DNA from: Micromonospora sp. NBC_01699
GTDB taxonomy: Bacteria > Actinomycetota > Actinomycetes > Mycobacteriales > Micromonosporaceae
Assembly (NCBI RefSeq): GCF_036250065.1
Contig: NZ_CP109199.1
Location: forward strand, 4,526,001 to 4,590,000
Direction of reading: 5' to 3'
Length of the DNA: 64,000 nt
Shown: in pieces, positions 28,295 to 36,220 of the stretch
How positions within the stretch are numbered: position 1 is the stretch's first letter
Layout of the letters: the number at the start of each line of letters is the position of its first letter
The notes under the pieces: generated by a model
The model's database searches: none
What the model was told of the DNA's origin: nothing
Seen by the model: only the letters and a program-made list of their open reading frames with translations
Program-made: the position numbers and the translations under genes

Positions 28295-29355
28295 GCGTCC
28301 CGACCGGTGCCGGCGACCCCGCCCCGGCGGGGCCGTGGCAGGCCGTGCACGTGTTCTACGCCGCGAACCCGCAGCCGCTACTGGTCGACTGCGTGGGTCC
28401 ACTGGTGGAGGAGCTGACCGCCGACGGGCTGCTCGCCGGCCACTTCTTCATCAACTACTGGCTCGAAGGCCCGCACGTGCGGCTGCGGCTGCGTCCGTCC
28501 ACCCCGGACGCGACCGACGAGGTACGGGCCCGCGCGGCGGCGGCGATCGACGCGTTCCTGCGCCGGCGACCGGCGCTGTACGCGATGGGGCACGGGTTCC
28601 TCGGCGAGCTGTACAACCGGCTGTTCGAGTTGGAGTTCCGGGACGGGGCACCGGCCGAGCTGCTCGGCCCGGACGGGCAGATGCGACTGCAACCGAACAA
28701 CTCATACAGCTTCCGCCCCTACGAACCCGAGTACGGCAAGTACGGCGGCCCGGCCGGTGTGGCGCTGGCGGAGTGGCACTTCCAGCGGTCGAGCGACCTG
28801 GTCATCGGCTCGATCCGGACGATGAACCTGCACCTGCGGCCGATCCTGTTCGGGGTGGCGGCCCAACTGATGATGGTGACGGCCGGCTGTTTCCTGCCCG
28901 ACCGGGCCGAACTCGTGGCGTACCTGAACCGGTACTATGCGTTCTGGCATCGGGCGTTCGCCGGTACCAACTTCATCGGGACCAGCGAATACCAGCGGAT
29001 GTACGAGTCCATGGCGCCAGCACTGCGACAACGGTTCGCGAACACCCTCGACGCGCTCGACAGTGGACAGCTCCAGCGGCTGCCCGGTTTCCTGCGCGGC
29101 TGGGCCGAACACTGCCTCGAACTGCGGTCGCGGGTACACGACCTGGCCGTACACGGCGGTCTGCGACTCGACTCGTGGGACGGGGCCGGGTCGGCGCACG
29201 TGACGGACCCGCACGCGGCGGCGCAGACGCTGCTCTCGCCGTACCTGCACATGACGAACAACCGGTTCCACGTCACGATCCGGGACGAGGCGTACCTCGC
29301 GTACATGCTCGGTCGGGCGCTGGACGAGGTCGTCGGGCCGGTGGGTGCGTCGTGA
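28291..29355 (+). CDS. Thiopeptide-type bacteriocin biosynthesis protein (LanB C-terminal elimination domain)
   Basis: 354 residues in the SpaB_C / thiopep_ocin family. Motifs are WQAVHVFYA, YEPEYGKYGGPAGVALAEWHFQ near residue 145, and the C-terminal HMTNNRFHVTIRDEAYLAYML. In split LanB systems this protein eliminates glutamate to leave dehydroalanine or dehydrobutyrine. The pyridine synthases that close thiopeptide macrocycles belong to the same superfamily, so a cyclase role cannot be excluded by sequence alone. Because it sits directly after the LanB-N gene with a 4-base overlap and is the only copy, elimination is preferred. Confidence 0.82.
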   Translation: MSVPTGAGDPAPAGPWQAVHVFYAANPQPLLVDCVGPLVEELTADGLLAGHFFINYWLEGPHVRLRLRPSTPDATDEVRARAAAAIDAFLRRRPALYAMGHGFLGELYNRLFELEFRDGAPAELLGPDGQMRLQPNNSYSFRPYEPEYGKYGGPAGVALAEWHFQRSSDLVIGSIRTMNLHLRPILFGVAAQLMMVTAGCFLPDRAELVAYLNRYYAFWHRAFAGTNFIGTSEYQRMYESMAPALRQRFANTLDALDSGQLQRLPGFLRGWAEHCLELRSRVHDLAVHGGLRLDSWDGAGSAHVTDPHAAAQTLLSPYLHMTNNRFHVTIRDEAYLAYMLGRALDEVVGPVGAS

Positions 29356-30605
29356 CCGCCGGGACGTTGCTGTCCAAGCGGCCCCGGCTGCACTCCGAGG
29401 TCCGGTTGAGCCGGCGGCTGTTGCGCGGGCCGGCGGAAATCCACCTGGTCAAGGACCTGCTCAGCGGTCGGGCGTTCGAGCTGGCGCCTCGGGAGCACTT
29501 CCTCGTCGCCCGGCTGGACGGCCGGCGCAGCCTCGCCGAGATCGGCGACGAGTACGCGCGCGAGTTCGGCCGACGCCTGGCCGAGGCACACTGGCAGCAG
29601 TTGCTCGGCCTGCTGTACGCACGCGGCCTGCTCGACCCTGGCACCGCCGACCAGAGCACCGCCGACCCAGGCATCGACCCGAGCAGCGCCGCCGCGGGCC
29701 GCACCCCGGCTGGGTCCGGCTCGGTGGCGCCGTCGGACCGGGCGTCGGTGCCGCTGATCGAGTGGAGCTACCGGCGGATCAGGTGGGCGCTGGCCCGCCC
29801 GGTCGTGCTGTCACTGCTCGGGCTCACCGTCGCCACCCAGGTTGTCCTGCTGGCCAACCTCGACCGGGCGGTGGCCGGGTTGGGCTGGTTCTGGGAGCAC
29901 CCACTGTGGCTGATCGCGCTGGGGCTGCTGACCTGGACCAGCGCCGCACTGCACGAACTGGCGCACGGCGTCGCGGCCCGACACTTCGGCTGCGCCGTCA
30001 CCGCGATCAGCGTGGTGACGCTGCGCTGCCGGGTCGACGGCTACCCCTACCTGCGCTCGCCGGGGGCGCAGATCACGATCGCCGGCGCGGGCGGGCTCGC
30101 CAACGGCGTACTGATGGTGCCCTTCGCCCTGACCTGGCTGGTCCTCGCGCCGACCGCGCCGGCCCGCCCGGCGCTGGCCGGCATCGTGCTGGTCGGCAGC
30201 GCGCAGTCACTGGTCAACCTCATCCCCCTGCCGCCGCTGGACGGCTACAAGATCGTCAGCCACGCGCTCGGCGTCACGCACCTGGCCACCGGCACCCGAC
30301 AGTTCCTGTGGCTGGCGGTACGCGGCCTCGTCGGCCGGGGCACCGGCATCGGCGCCTACCCGAGCACCGCCCGGCTGCGTTACGCCGCCTACGGCCTGAT
30401 CGCGCTGATCCTGGCGGTGACGGCCGGCACCGCGACGGTGCTGCTCGGTCGGGCGGTGGCCGCCGACCGGCTCGGCGCCACCGCGGTCGTGGTCACCTTC
30501 GCGGTGGTGGCGATGACCGTGACCGGCTGGCTGGCCCGACCGCGCCGCGCGCCGCGCGCGCCCGACGCCACCGAACGTGCCACCCCCCAGAAAGGCAGGG
30601 ATTGA
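29352..30605 (+). CDS. PqqD-like domain fused to an M50-type membrane metalloprotease
   Basis: 417 residues, starting at a GTG overlapping the previous stop. Residues about 8-90 look like PqqD (RLSRRLLRGPAEIHLV, FLVARLDGRRSLAEIGDEY), the fold used as a RiPP recognition element. A low-complexity Ala/Ser/Pro linker follows. The rest has about six membrane segments with HELAH near residue 202 and NLIPLPPLDGYK near 290, the two metal-binding parts of site-2-type M50 peptidases. All expected metal ligands are present. A plausible role is leader removal at the membrane, with the PqqD part holding the leader; maturation coupled to export is also possible. This is inference. Confidence 0.8.
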   Translation: MTAGTLLSKRPRLHSEVRLSRRLLRGPAEIHLVKDLLSGRAFELAPREHFLVARLDGRRSLAEIGDEYAREFGRRLAEAHWQQLLGLLYARGLLDPGTADQSTADPGIDPSSAAAGRTPAGSGSVAPSDRASVPLIEWSYRRIRWALARPVVLSLLGLTVATQVVLLANLDRAVAGLGWFWEHPLWLIALGLLTWTSAALHELAHGVAARHFGCAVTAISVVTLRCRVDGYPYLRSPGAQITIAGAGGLANGVLMVPFALTWLVLAPTAPARPALAGIVLVGSAQSLVNLIPLPPLDGYKIVSHALGVTHLATGTRQFLWLAVRGLVGRGTGIGAYPSTARLRYAAYGLIALILAVTAGTATVLLGRAVAADRLGATAVVVTFAVVAMTVTGWLARPRRAPRAPDATERATPQKGRD

Positions 30606-31537
30606 TGAACTCAACCGACCAGACGGATGGCGAGCCGGATCCGGCGATCACGCTGACCGACATCCGTAAGAGATACGGAACCCTGGAGGCACTCGCCGGG
30701 GTCTCCCTGACGGTCCACCGTGGGGAGTTCTTCGGCCTGATCGGGCCGAACGGCGCCGGCAAGACCACGTTGATCGAGATCATCGAGGGTCTGCGCGAAC
30801 CGACCTCGGGCCGGGTGTCGGTGCTCGGCATCCCGCCGACGCCGCGCAACACGGCGCTGTTGCCCCGGATCGGGGTGCAGACCCAGAGTTCCGCCTTCTT
30901 CGTCCGGCTCACCGCCCGCGAGCACCTGGAAACCGTCGCCGCGCTGTACGGGGTCGCCAGGGACGCGGTCGACCGTACGCTCGACATGGTCGGGCTGACC
31001 GCCGCCGCCCGGACCCGGGTGAACGACATCTCCGGCGGGCAGCGGCAGCGGTTGGCCATCGCCTCGGCGCTGGTGCACGACCCGGAGATCCTCTTCCTGG
31101 ACGAACCGACCGCCTCGCTCGACCCGAAGGCCCGCCGGGACCTGTGGCGGGTCCTGCGCGACCTGAAGGCCGCCGGGAAGACGATCGTCTACACCACGCA
31201 CCACCTGGACGAGGCCGAGGCGCTCTGCGACCGGGTGGCGATCCTGGTGTCCGGCGCGGTCCGGGCCCTGGGCAGCCCCCGCGAACTGATCGGCGGCTCC
31301 GCGCTGCCGACCCGGGTGTCGGTCCCCGCCGGCCGGATCAGCCTGGAACAGGCGAAGGGGCTCGACGGGGCGGAGACCGTCGCCGTCGACGGCAACGAAC
31401 TCGTGGTGGAGACCCGCACACCGGGCCGGGTGCTCGCGGCGCTCGGCACGACGGTGGGACTGGACGAGGTGCAGACCCGGATGGTCACGCTGGAGGACAT
31501 CTACCTGGAACTGACCGAACCGGAGGCGGCGCAGTGA
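30605..31537 (+). CDS. ABC transporter ATP-binding protein
   Basis: 310 residues with all ABC ATPase motifs: Walker A GPNGAGKTT near 49, a Q-loop region GVQTQSSAFFVRL, signature ISGGQRQRL, Walker B ILFLDEPTASLDP, and the switch His in TTHHLDEAEAL. It is of the DrrA-like drug-export type, with a short C-terminal extension. The ATG overlaps the previous stop by one base. With the permease that follows, it should form the exporter and probably the self-resistance pump for the RiPP. Confidence 0.93.
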   Translation: MNSTDQTDGEPDPAITLTDIRKRYGTLEALAGVSLTVHRGEFFGLIGPNGAGKTTLIEIIEGLREPTSGRVSVLGIPPTPRNTALLPRIGVQTQSSAFFVRLTAREHLETVAALYGVARDAVDRTLDMVGLTAAARTRVNDISGGQRQRLAIASALVHDPEILFLDEPTASLDPKARRDLWRVLRDLKAAGKTIVYTTHHLDEAEALCDRVAILVSGAVRALGSPRELIGGSALPTRVSVPAGRISLEQAKGLDGAETVAVDGNELVVETRTPGRVLAALGTTVGLDEVQTRMVTLEDIYLELTEPEAAQ

Positions 31538-32289
31538 GCGCGTACGGAGCACTGACCACGGCCGCGTACAAGGCGTCGGTTCGGGACGCCACCACGGTCT
31601 TCTTCACCTTCGCCTTCCCACTGGTCTTCCTGCTCGTCTTCGGCCTGATCTTCCAGGGCCGCGAGGTCGACGACACCGGCTGGAACTACATCGACTACAT
31701 AGCACCCGGCGTACTCTCCTGGGGCGTCGCCAACGCCGCCCTGTTCGGGATCGCGTTCACCCTGATGCAGTGGCGCAGCGACGACATCCTCCGGCTGATC
31801 CGGATGACCCCGGCCCCGCTCTGGTCGGTGATCGCCTCCCGCTACGTGGTGGCCCAGGTGGTCGGCGTACTCCAGGCGGTGCTGTTCATCGGCGTGGCGC
31901 TGCTGCCGATCTTCGGCCTCAACCTGTCCGGACGGTGGCCGCTGGCCCTGCCGATCCTGGTCCTCGGCGTGACCGCGTTCCTGGCCCTCGGTCTGATCGT
32001 CGGCTCCCGGACCAACACACCGGAGGCGGTGGCGGCGGTCGCCAACTGCATAGTCGTACCGATGGCCTTCATCTCCGGGTCGTTCTTCCCGCTCGACATG
32101 ATGCCCGGCTGGCTCCAGGGTCTCTCCGAGGCGTTGCCGTTGCGCTACGTCAACGACGGCATCGCGGTCGCCATCGCCGGTCGGGGCGACATGACCGACT
32201 ACGGCATCGCCTGTGCGGCGCTGATCGGCTTCACCGTCGTCTTCGGGGTGATCGGCGCCCGCACCTTCCGGTGGAGCAACCAGTCGTGA
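31534..32289 (+). CDS. ABC-2 type transporter permease
   Basis: 251 residues starting at a GTG that overlaps the ATPase stop as GTGA. Six hydrophobic segments and the ABC-2 pattern near the C-terminus (PMAFISGSFFPLDMMPGWLQG, then LPLRYVNDG) place it with DrrB-like permeases. It partners the preceding ATPase. The product exported is presumably the modified peptide. Confidence 0.9.
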   Translation: MSAYGALTTAAYKASVRDATTVFFTFAFPLVFLLVFGLIFQGREVDDTGWNYIDYIAPGVLSWGVANAALFGIAFTLMQWRSDDILRLIRMTPAPLWSVIASRYVVAQVVGVLQAVLFIGVALLPIFGLNLSGRWPLALPILVLGVTAFLALGLIVGSRTNTPEAVAAVANCIVVPMAFISGSFFPLDMMPGWLQGLSEALPLRYVNDGIAVAIAGRGDMTDYGIACAALIGFTVVFGVIGARTFRWSNQS

Positions 32290-34310
32290 CCACGGTGGCC
32301 GAGAGTGCCGACCCGGAAACCGGCGAGCGGACCGGACCGCTCGCCGGGGCCGTCCGCGAGCTGCGCCGGTCGCTGCTCCAGCGGTACGACCGGGCCGCGT
32401 TCCCGGCCACCACCCGGCCGCTCCCACCGGTCGTGGTGCCGCTCGGCGCCGCGACCGTGCTGGACCGGGCCGACCCGGTACGGCGGGACGCGAACGTGCA
32501 CCTGACCTCCCGTACGGTGCTGGTCGGACCCCGGGGTGGCGCACCGGGGGCGCCGGTCGGCTGCGGCCACTGCCTCGGGGTGCGCTGGCAGCGGCTGCGT
32601 ACCCGGTCCGAACGCGACGCGCTGGAGATCGGGTCGGGTCCGCCCCGAAGCGCGCTGGAGATCGGGTCCGAACCTTCCCGGGGCGGGGTGCACTGGCCGG
32701 TGCTGACCGACTACCAGGTGGACGCCGTCTGGGCGCTGTACCTGATCGCCGTGACCGGCCCGGCCGCCGTACCCGATCCGGGTCGACCCACGTCGGTGCC
32801 GGTGCCGGACGCGGCCCTGCCCCGGGTGTCCCGACTGGACCTCGCCACGCTGCGGGTGACCACCTATCCGCTGCTCGCCGAGCCGCTCTGCCCGAGCTGC
32901 GGCGGGCCGGGCGACCGCGACGAACCGGCCCCGCCCCGGTTGGTGAGCCGGGCCAAGCCGGACCACCGGACGTACCGGGTCACCGCGCTGGAGGACCTGG
33001 CGCTGCCGACCACGGCACTGGTCAACCCGGTCTGCGGGGTGCTCGGCGCCGGCACCCTGGTCAACCTCACCTCGCCGACGACCGCGCCGGTCACCGGCAG
33101 CGCCTTCGTCCGGGGCTACGCCGGACTGGTCGACGTCTCGTGGAGCGGGCAGGGCAACAGTTTTGCGTCCAGCCACACGTTGGCGCTGCTGGAGGGGCTG
33201 GAGCGGTACGCCGGCACCCATCGCCGCCGCGCCGGCACACCGGTTCTCGACTCCTACCGCCGGCTCGGTGAGGTGGCGCTGAATCCGGCCGACGTCGGTT
33301 TCTACCCGGCGGAGACGTACCGGACCGACCCGCTGGCCACCCCGTTCTCACCCGACCGGGTCATGCCCTGGGTGTGGGGCCACTCGCTGCGCGACGACCG
33401 CCCGATCCTGGTCCCCCGGCGGCTGTGCCACTACAGCAGCGGTACGCCCGACGACGGCTTTGTCTTCTCCACCTCCAGCGGCTGCGCCATCGGCGGGTGC
33501 CTGGAGGAGGCGGTGCTGCACGGCCTGCTCGAACTGATCGAACGGGACGCGTTCCTGCTCGGCTGGTACGGCGGCGCCCGGCTCACCGAGATCGACCTCG
33601 GGTCGTGCCGCAGTCCACGGATCCGGGCGATGGTCGACCGGGCCCGCTTGCACGGCTACGACGTACGCGCCTACGACAACCGGGTCGACCTGGCGGTGCC
33701 GGTCGTCACCGGGCTGGCCACCCGTCGGGACGACGGTCCGGGCGCGCTGTCCTTCGCCGCCGGGGCCAGCCTCGATCCGGAGACGGCGGTCGAGGCGGCG
33801 CTCGCCGAGGTGCTGACCTACATCCCGCACATGCCCCGGCAGGTCCGCCGACGCCGGGCCGAGCTGGAGGCGATGGTCGACGACTACCACCTGGTGCGGC
33901 AACTGGCCGACCACTCCGGACTGTTCGGACTGCCCCGGATGCGGGAGCACGCCGCGTCGTACCTCGACCGGGCGGAGGTGGCGACGATGCGCGACCTCTA
34001 CCCGGACGATCGGCCCGGTGCGGTTCCCGGCCGGACCGACCTGCTTGCCGACCTGGACCACTGCCGGCGGGAGCTGGTACGGGCCGGTTTCGACGTGATC
34101 ATCGTGGACCAGACCACACCGGAGCAGGAACGGCTGGGTCTGCACAGCGTCTGCGCGATCGTGCCGGGTCTGCTCCCGATCGATTTCGGCTGGTCCCGGC
34201 AACGGGCGCTGCGGATGCCCCGGCTGCGTACCGCGTACCGGCGGGCGGGCTGGCGGTCGACCGACCTGACCGAGGCGGAGCTGCGCCGCGTACCGCACCC
34301 GTTCCCGTGA
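32286..34310 (+). CDS. YcaO cyclodehydratase 2
   Basis: 674 residues, starting at a GTG overlapping the permease stop as GTGA. The architecture matches YcaO 1: two CxxC pairs (CGHC near 93, CPSC near 203), LEGLERYAG, ELIERDAF and a terminal PHPFP. The equivalent of SNGCASGGSLEEAV reads SSGCAIGGCLEEAV, so Asn and two Ser positions differ near the nucleotide site. Residues about 115-135 contain a short in-frame duplication (ALEIGSGP / ALEIGSEP). The pair is clearly divergent, so this is not a recent copy. One enzyme may act on Cys and the other on Ser/Thr, or on different core positions; sequence alone cannot assign this. Confidence 0.88.
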   Translation: MTTVAESADPETGERTGPLAGAVRELRRSLLQRYDRAAFPATTRPLPPVVVPLGAATVLDRADPVRRDANVHLTSRTVLVGPRGGAPGAPVGCGHCLGVRWQRLRTRSERDALEIGSGPPRSALEIGSEPSRGGVHWPVLTDYQVDAVWALYLIAVTGPAAVPDPGRPTSVPVPDAALPRVSRLDLATLRVTTYPLLAEPLCPSCGGPGDRDEPAPPRLVSRAKPDHRTYRVTALEDLALPTTALVNPVCGVLGAGTLVNLTSPTTAPVTGSAFVRGYAGLVDVSWSGQGNSFASSHTLALLEGLERYAGTHRRRAGTPVLDSYRRLGEVALNPADVGFYPAETYRTDPLATPFSPDRVMPWVWGHSLRDDRPILVPRRLCHYSSGTPDDGFVFSTSSGCAIGGCLEEAVLHGLLELIERDAFLLGWYGGARLTEIDLGSCRSPRIRAMVDRARLHGYDVRAYDNRVDLAVPVVTGLATRRDDGPGALSFAAGASLDPETAVEAALAEVLTYIPHMPRQVRRRRAELEAMVDDYHLVRQLADHSGLFGLPRMREHAASYLDRAEVATMRDLYPDDRPGAVPGRTDLLADLDHCRRELVRAGFDVIIVDQTTPEQERLGLHSVCAIVPGLLPIDFGWSRQRALRMPRLRTAYRRAGWRSTDLTEAELRRVPHPFP

Positions 34311-34356
34311 CCGCCACCGCCCGGATCCGGCCCGGCCGGCGGGTCACACCGACGCG

Positions 34357-34399
34357 ACCGGGGCGACCGTACGGCCGTGGCCGCGACGACCGCCCCGGT
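34357..34399. terminator. Convergent terminator between the YcaO operon and the precursor gene
   Basis: ACCGGGGCG (34357-34365) pairs perfectly with CGCCCCGGT (34391-34399). The 25-base interior can fold further through CGGCC/GGCCG. It lies 46 bases after the YcaO stop and 12 bases after the precursor stop on the other strand, so it can terminate both. Confidence 0.55.
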
Positions 34400-34411
34400 G
34401 GGTTCGACGGG

Positions 34412-34606
34412 TCAGGCGCTGCAACTGGTGGTCGAGGTGGTGCTGCTGCACGTGCTGGTCGTGCCGGAGGACGAGCACGAGGCCAGGATCGCCTCGGACG
34501 CGTCCGCGTAGTCCGAGATGGAGAAGGTCTCCGATTCGAGTTCGAGCAGTTCCTCGGCGAGGGACGCGAGGTCGCTCGGGGTGGCCTGGTCGGCGTTGAT
34601 GGACAT
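34412..34606 (-). CDS. RiPP precursor peptide (thiazolylpeptide/LAP type), Ser/Thr/Cys-rich core
   Basis: A 64-residue peptide. The ATG at 34606 has AGGAGGAG just upstream; an earlier ATG at 34660 is less likely. The acidic leader contains LASLAEELLELESETF and SISDYADASEAILA. This ETFxISDYxDASE pattern is, from memory, typical of actinobacterial thiazolylpeptide precursors. The likely cut follows Ala42. The 22-residue core then has Cys at core positions 2, 11 and 20, each preceded by Ser or Thr, and counts 10 Ser, 7 Thr, 3 Cys, one Gly (6) and a C-terminal Ala (22). Twenty of 22 residues can therefore be cyclised or dehydrated. It faces the biosynthetic operon, so it has its own promoter and can be expressed in excess. 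Confidence 0.9.
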   Translation of the reverse strand: MSINADQATPSDLASLAEELLELESETFSISDYADASEAILASCSSSGTTSTCSSTTSTTSCSA

Positions 34607-34785
34607 GGCTCCTCCTGGATGCTCCGGGCCGGCGGGGTCGGACCGTACCGCCACTGTCATCCCATCCGACCGCGCTCACCGGGCGACCGTCGTCCGGCTG
34701 TCAATCCGCTCACCGCCGATGTCAGCGACCACCGGCGGCGGCCGTCGCGGCGGCACCCGGGCCGGGAAACCGGCCGCGCCGGCGG
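34607..34785. promoter_or_regulatory. Divergent promoter region of precursor and M20 amidohydrolase genes
   Basis: A 179-base gap between the precursor (minus) and the amidohydrolase (plus). On the minus strand a TTGACA hexamer (complement of 34699-34704) lies about 95 bases before the precursor ATG and could be its -35 box. A convincing -10 box was not found. A GC-rich stretch at about 34730-34785 precedes the amidohydrolase. Confidence 0.4.
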
Positions 34786-36114
34786 GTGGCGATGGTCGGC
34801 TGCCTCCTCGGCGACCGGGTGGTCGACGTGATCGCGAACCTGCCGGCGGCCGGTCGGGCCGCCCGGATTCTCGCCAACCCGGGTACGGTCACCACCGAGG
34901 CCGCCGCGCTCTACCTCGACCTGCACGCCCACCCGGAACTCTCCGGCGCCGAGCGACGCACGGCGGGTCTGCTGGCCGGCTGGCTGGCGCGCGACGGGCT
35001 ACCGGTGGTCCGCGACGTCGGCGGGCACGGGGTGGTCGGCGTACTGGCGAACGGGGCGGGACCGACGGTGCTGCTGCGGGCCGAACTCGACGCCCTCCCG
35101 GTGGCCGAGCAGACCGGGCTGCCGTACGCGAGCACTGCCACCGGCGTCGATCCCGACGGGCGTACGGTGCCGGTCATGCACGCCTGTGGCCACGACCTGC
35201 ACCTGGCGGCGGTGGCCGGTGCCGCCCGGCTGCTGGCCGGGTCGCGGGACCGGTGGCGGGGGACCCTGCTGGTGGTCGGCCAGCCCGCCGAGGAGACCCT
35301 CGACGGCGCCCGTGCCATGCTCGACGACGGGCTCTACCAGCGCTTCGGGCTGCCCGACGCGGCGTTCGCCCAGCACACCGCACCGCTGCCGGCGGGGATG
35401 GTCGCCCACGGCACCGGTGCCGTGCTGGCCGCCAGCCGGACCGTCGAGGTGGTCATCCACGGTCGGGGCGGACACGCCGCGACGCCGTACCTGGCCGTCG
35501 ACCCGATCGTCGTCGCCGCCGCCGTGATCCTCCGGTGCCAGGCGATCGTGGCCCAGCAGACCGTCCCCGGTGAGCAGGCGGTGGTCTCCGTCGGCTCGGT
35601 ACGGGCCGGCGAGCGCGGCAACGTCCTGCCGGACACCGCCCGGCTCGGCATCACCCTGCGGGCACTGCACCCGGCGTCGCTGGCCCGGATGTGCACCGCC
35701 CTGGAACGGGTGGTCCGTGCGGAGTGCGACGCCTCCGGATGTGTCGAGCCACCCGAGTTCCGGATCCTGGCGCAGTCCCCGGTCCTCACCCCCGACCCGG
35801 CGCTCACCAGCGCCGTCCGGGCCGCCCACGAGGAGTTGCTGGGGGCGGCTCGGGTGGCGACCTGGCCGCCGTCGCTGGCCACCGAGGACTTCCCGTACCT
35901 CGCGGCCGGAGGTGTGGCCACCGCGTACTGGATGCTCGGCTCGGTCGGCCCACGACAGTGGGCCGCGGCCCAGGGTCCGGACGCACCGGCGCTGCCGGCC
36001 AACCACTCGCCGAGGTTCGCCCCGCAGCTGGCGCAGACCCTGCCCACCGGGATCGCCGCGCTGGTCACCGCCGTGCTGACCCAGCTACCGCCGGGACCCG
36101 CCGACGGCGGCTGA
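34786..36114 (+). CDS. M20-family amidohydrolase/peptidase
   Basis: 442 residues from a GTG at 34786; an ATG at 34792 is equally possible. Metal-site and family motifs are LHAHPELSG, VMHACGHDLHL, VVGQPAEET, VIHGRGGHAATPY, ATEDFPYLA and NHSPRFAP, the pattern of M20D aminoacylase or hippurate hydrolase-like enzymes. All expected ligands are present, so it should be active, cytoplasmic and Zn-dependent. Such enzymes cut N-acyl amino acids or small peptides. It is divergent from the precursor gene, so it may trim or hydrolyse the peptide or recycle leader fragments, but it may also be a neighbour outside the cluster. Confidence 0.85.
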   Translation: MAMVGCLLGDRVVDVIANLPAAGRAARILANPGTVTTEAAALYLDLHAHPELSGAERRTAGLLAGWLARDGLPVVRDVGGHGVVGVLANGAGPTVLLRAELDALPVAEQTGLPYASTATGVDPDGRTVPVMHACGHDLHLAAVAGAARLLAGSRDRWRGTLLVVGQPAEETLDGARAMLDDGLYQRFGLPDAAFAQHTAPLPAGMVAHGTGAVLAASRTVEVVIHGRGGHAATPYLAVDPIVVAAAVILRCQAIVAQQTVPGEQAVVSVGSVRAGERGNVLPDTARLGITLRALHPASLARMCTALERVVRAECDASGCVEPPEFRILAQSPVLTPDPALTSAVRAAHEELLGAARVATWPPSLATEDFPYLAAGGVATAYWMLGSVGPRQWAAAQGPDAPALPANHSPRFAPQLAQTLPTGIAALVTAVLTQLPPGPADGG

Positions 36115-36220
36115 GGCGGAGCGTGGTCGACCTGCTGACAGCGTGCCGGGCTTGGCACGAACAGAGGAGCAGTACGGCTGCGAACGCTGCCACGCTGATC
36201 CCCGTCACCCCGGAGATCAG

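Noticed and set aside
26078-28402. Long open frame on the minus strand opposite the LanB gene
   Set aside because: Low-complexity Arg/Gln/Val/Gly translation, no motifs and no ribosome binding site. The plus strand has a clear LanB protein.
34518-35573. Plus-strand frame running across the precursor gene
   Set aside because: It overlaps the precursor antisense and the amidohydrolase out of frame, with no recognisable protein.
17814-36114. Firm call of a macrocyclic thiopeptide
   Set aside because: No separate pyridine synthase is visible. The leader and enzymes fit thiopeptides, but a linear azole peptide fits equally well or better.
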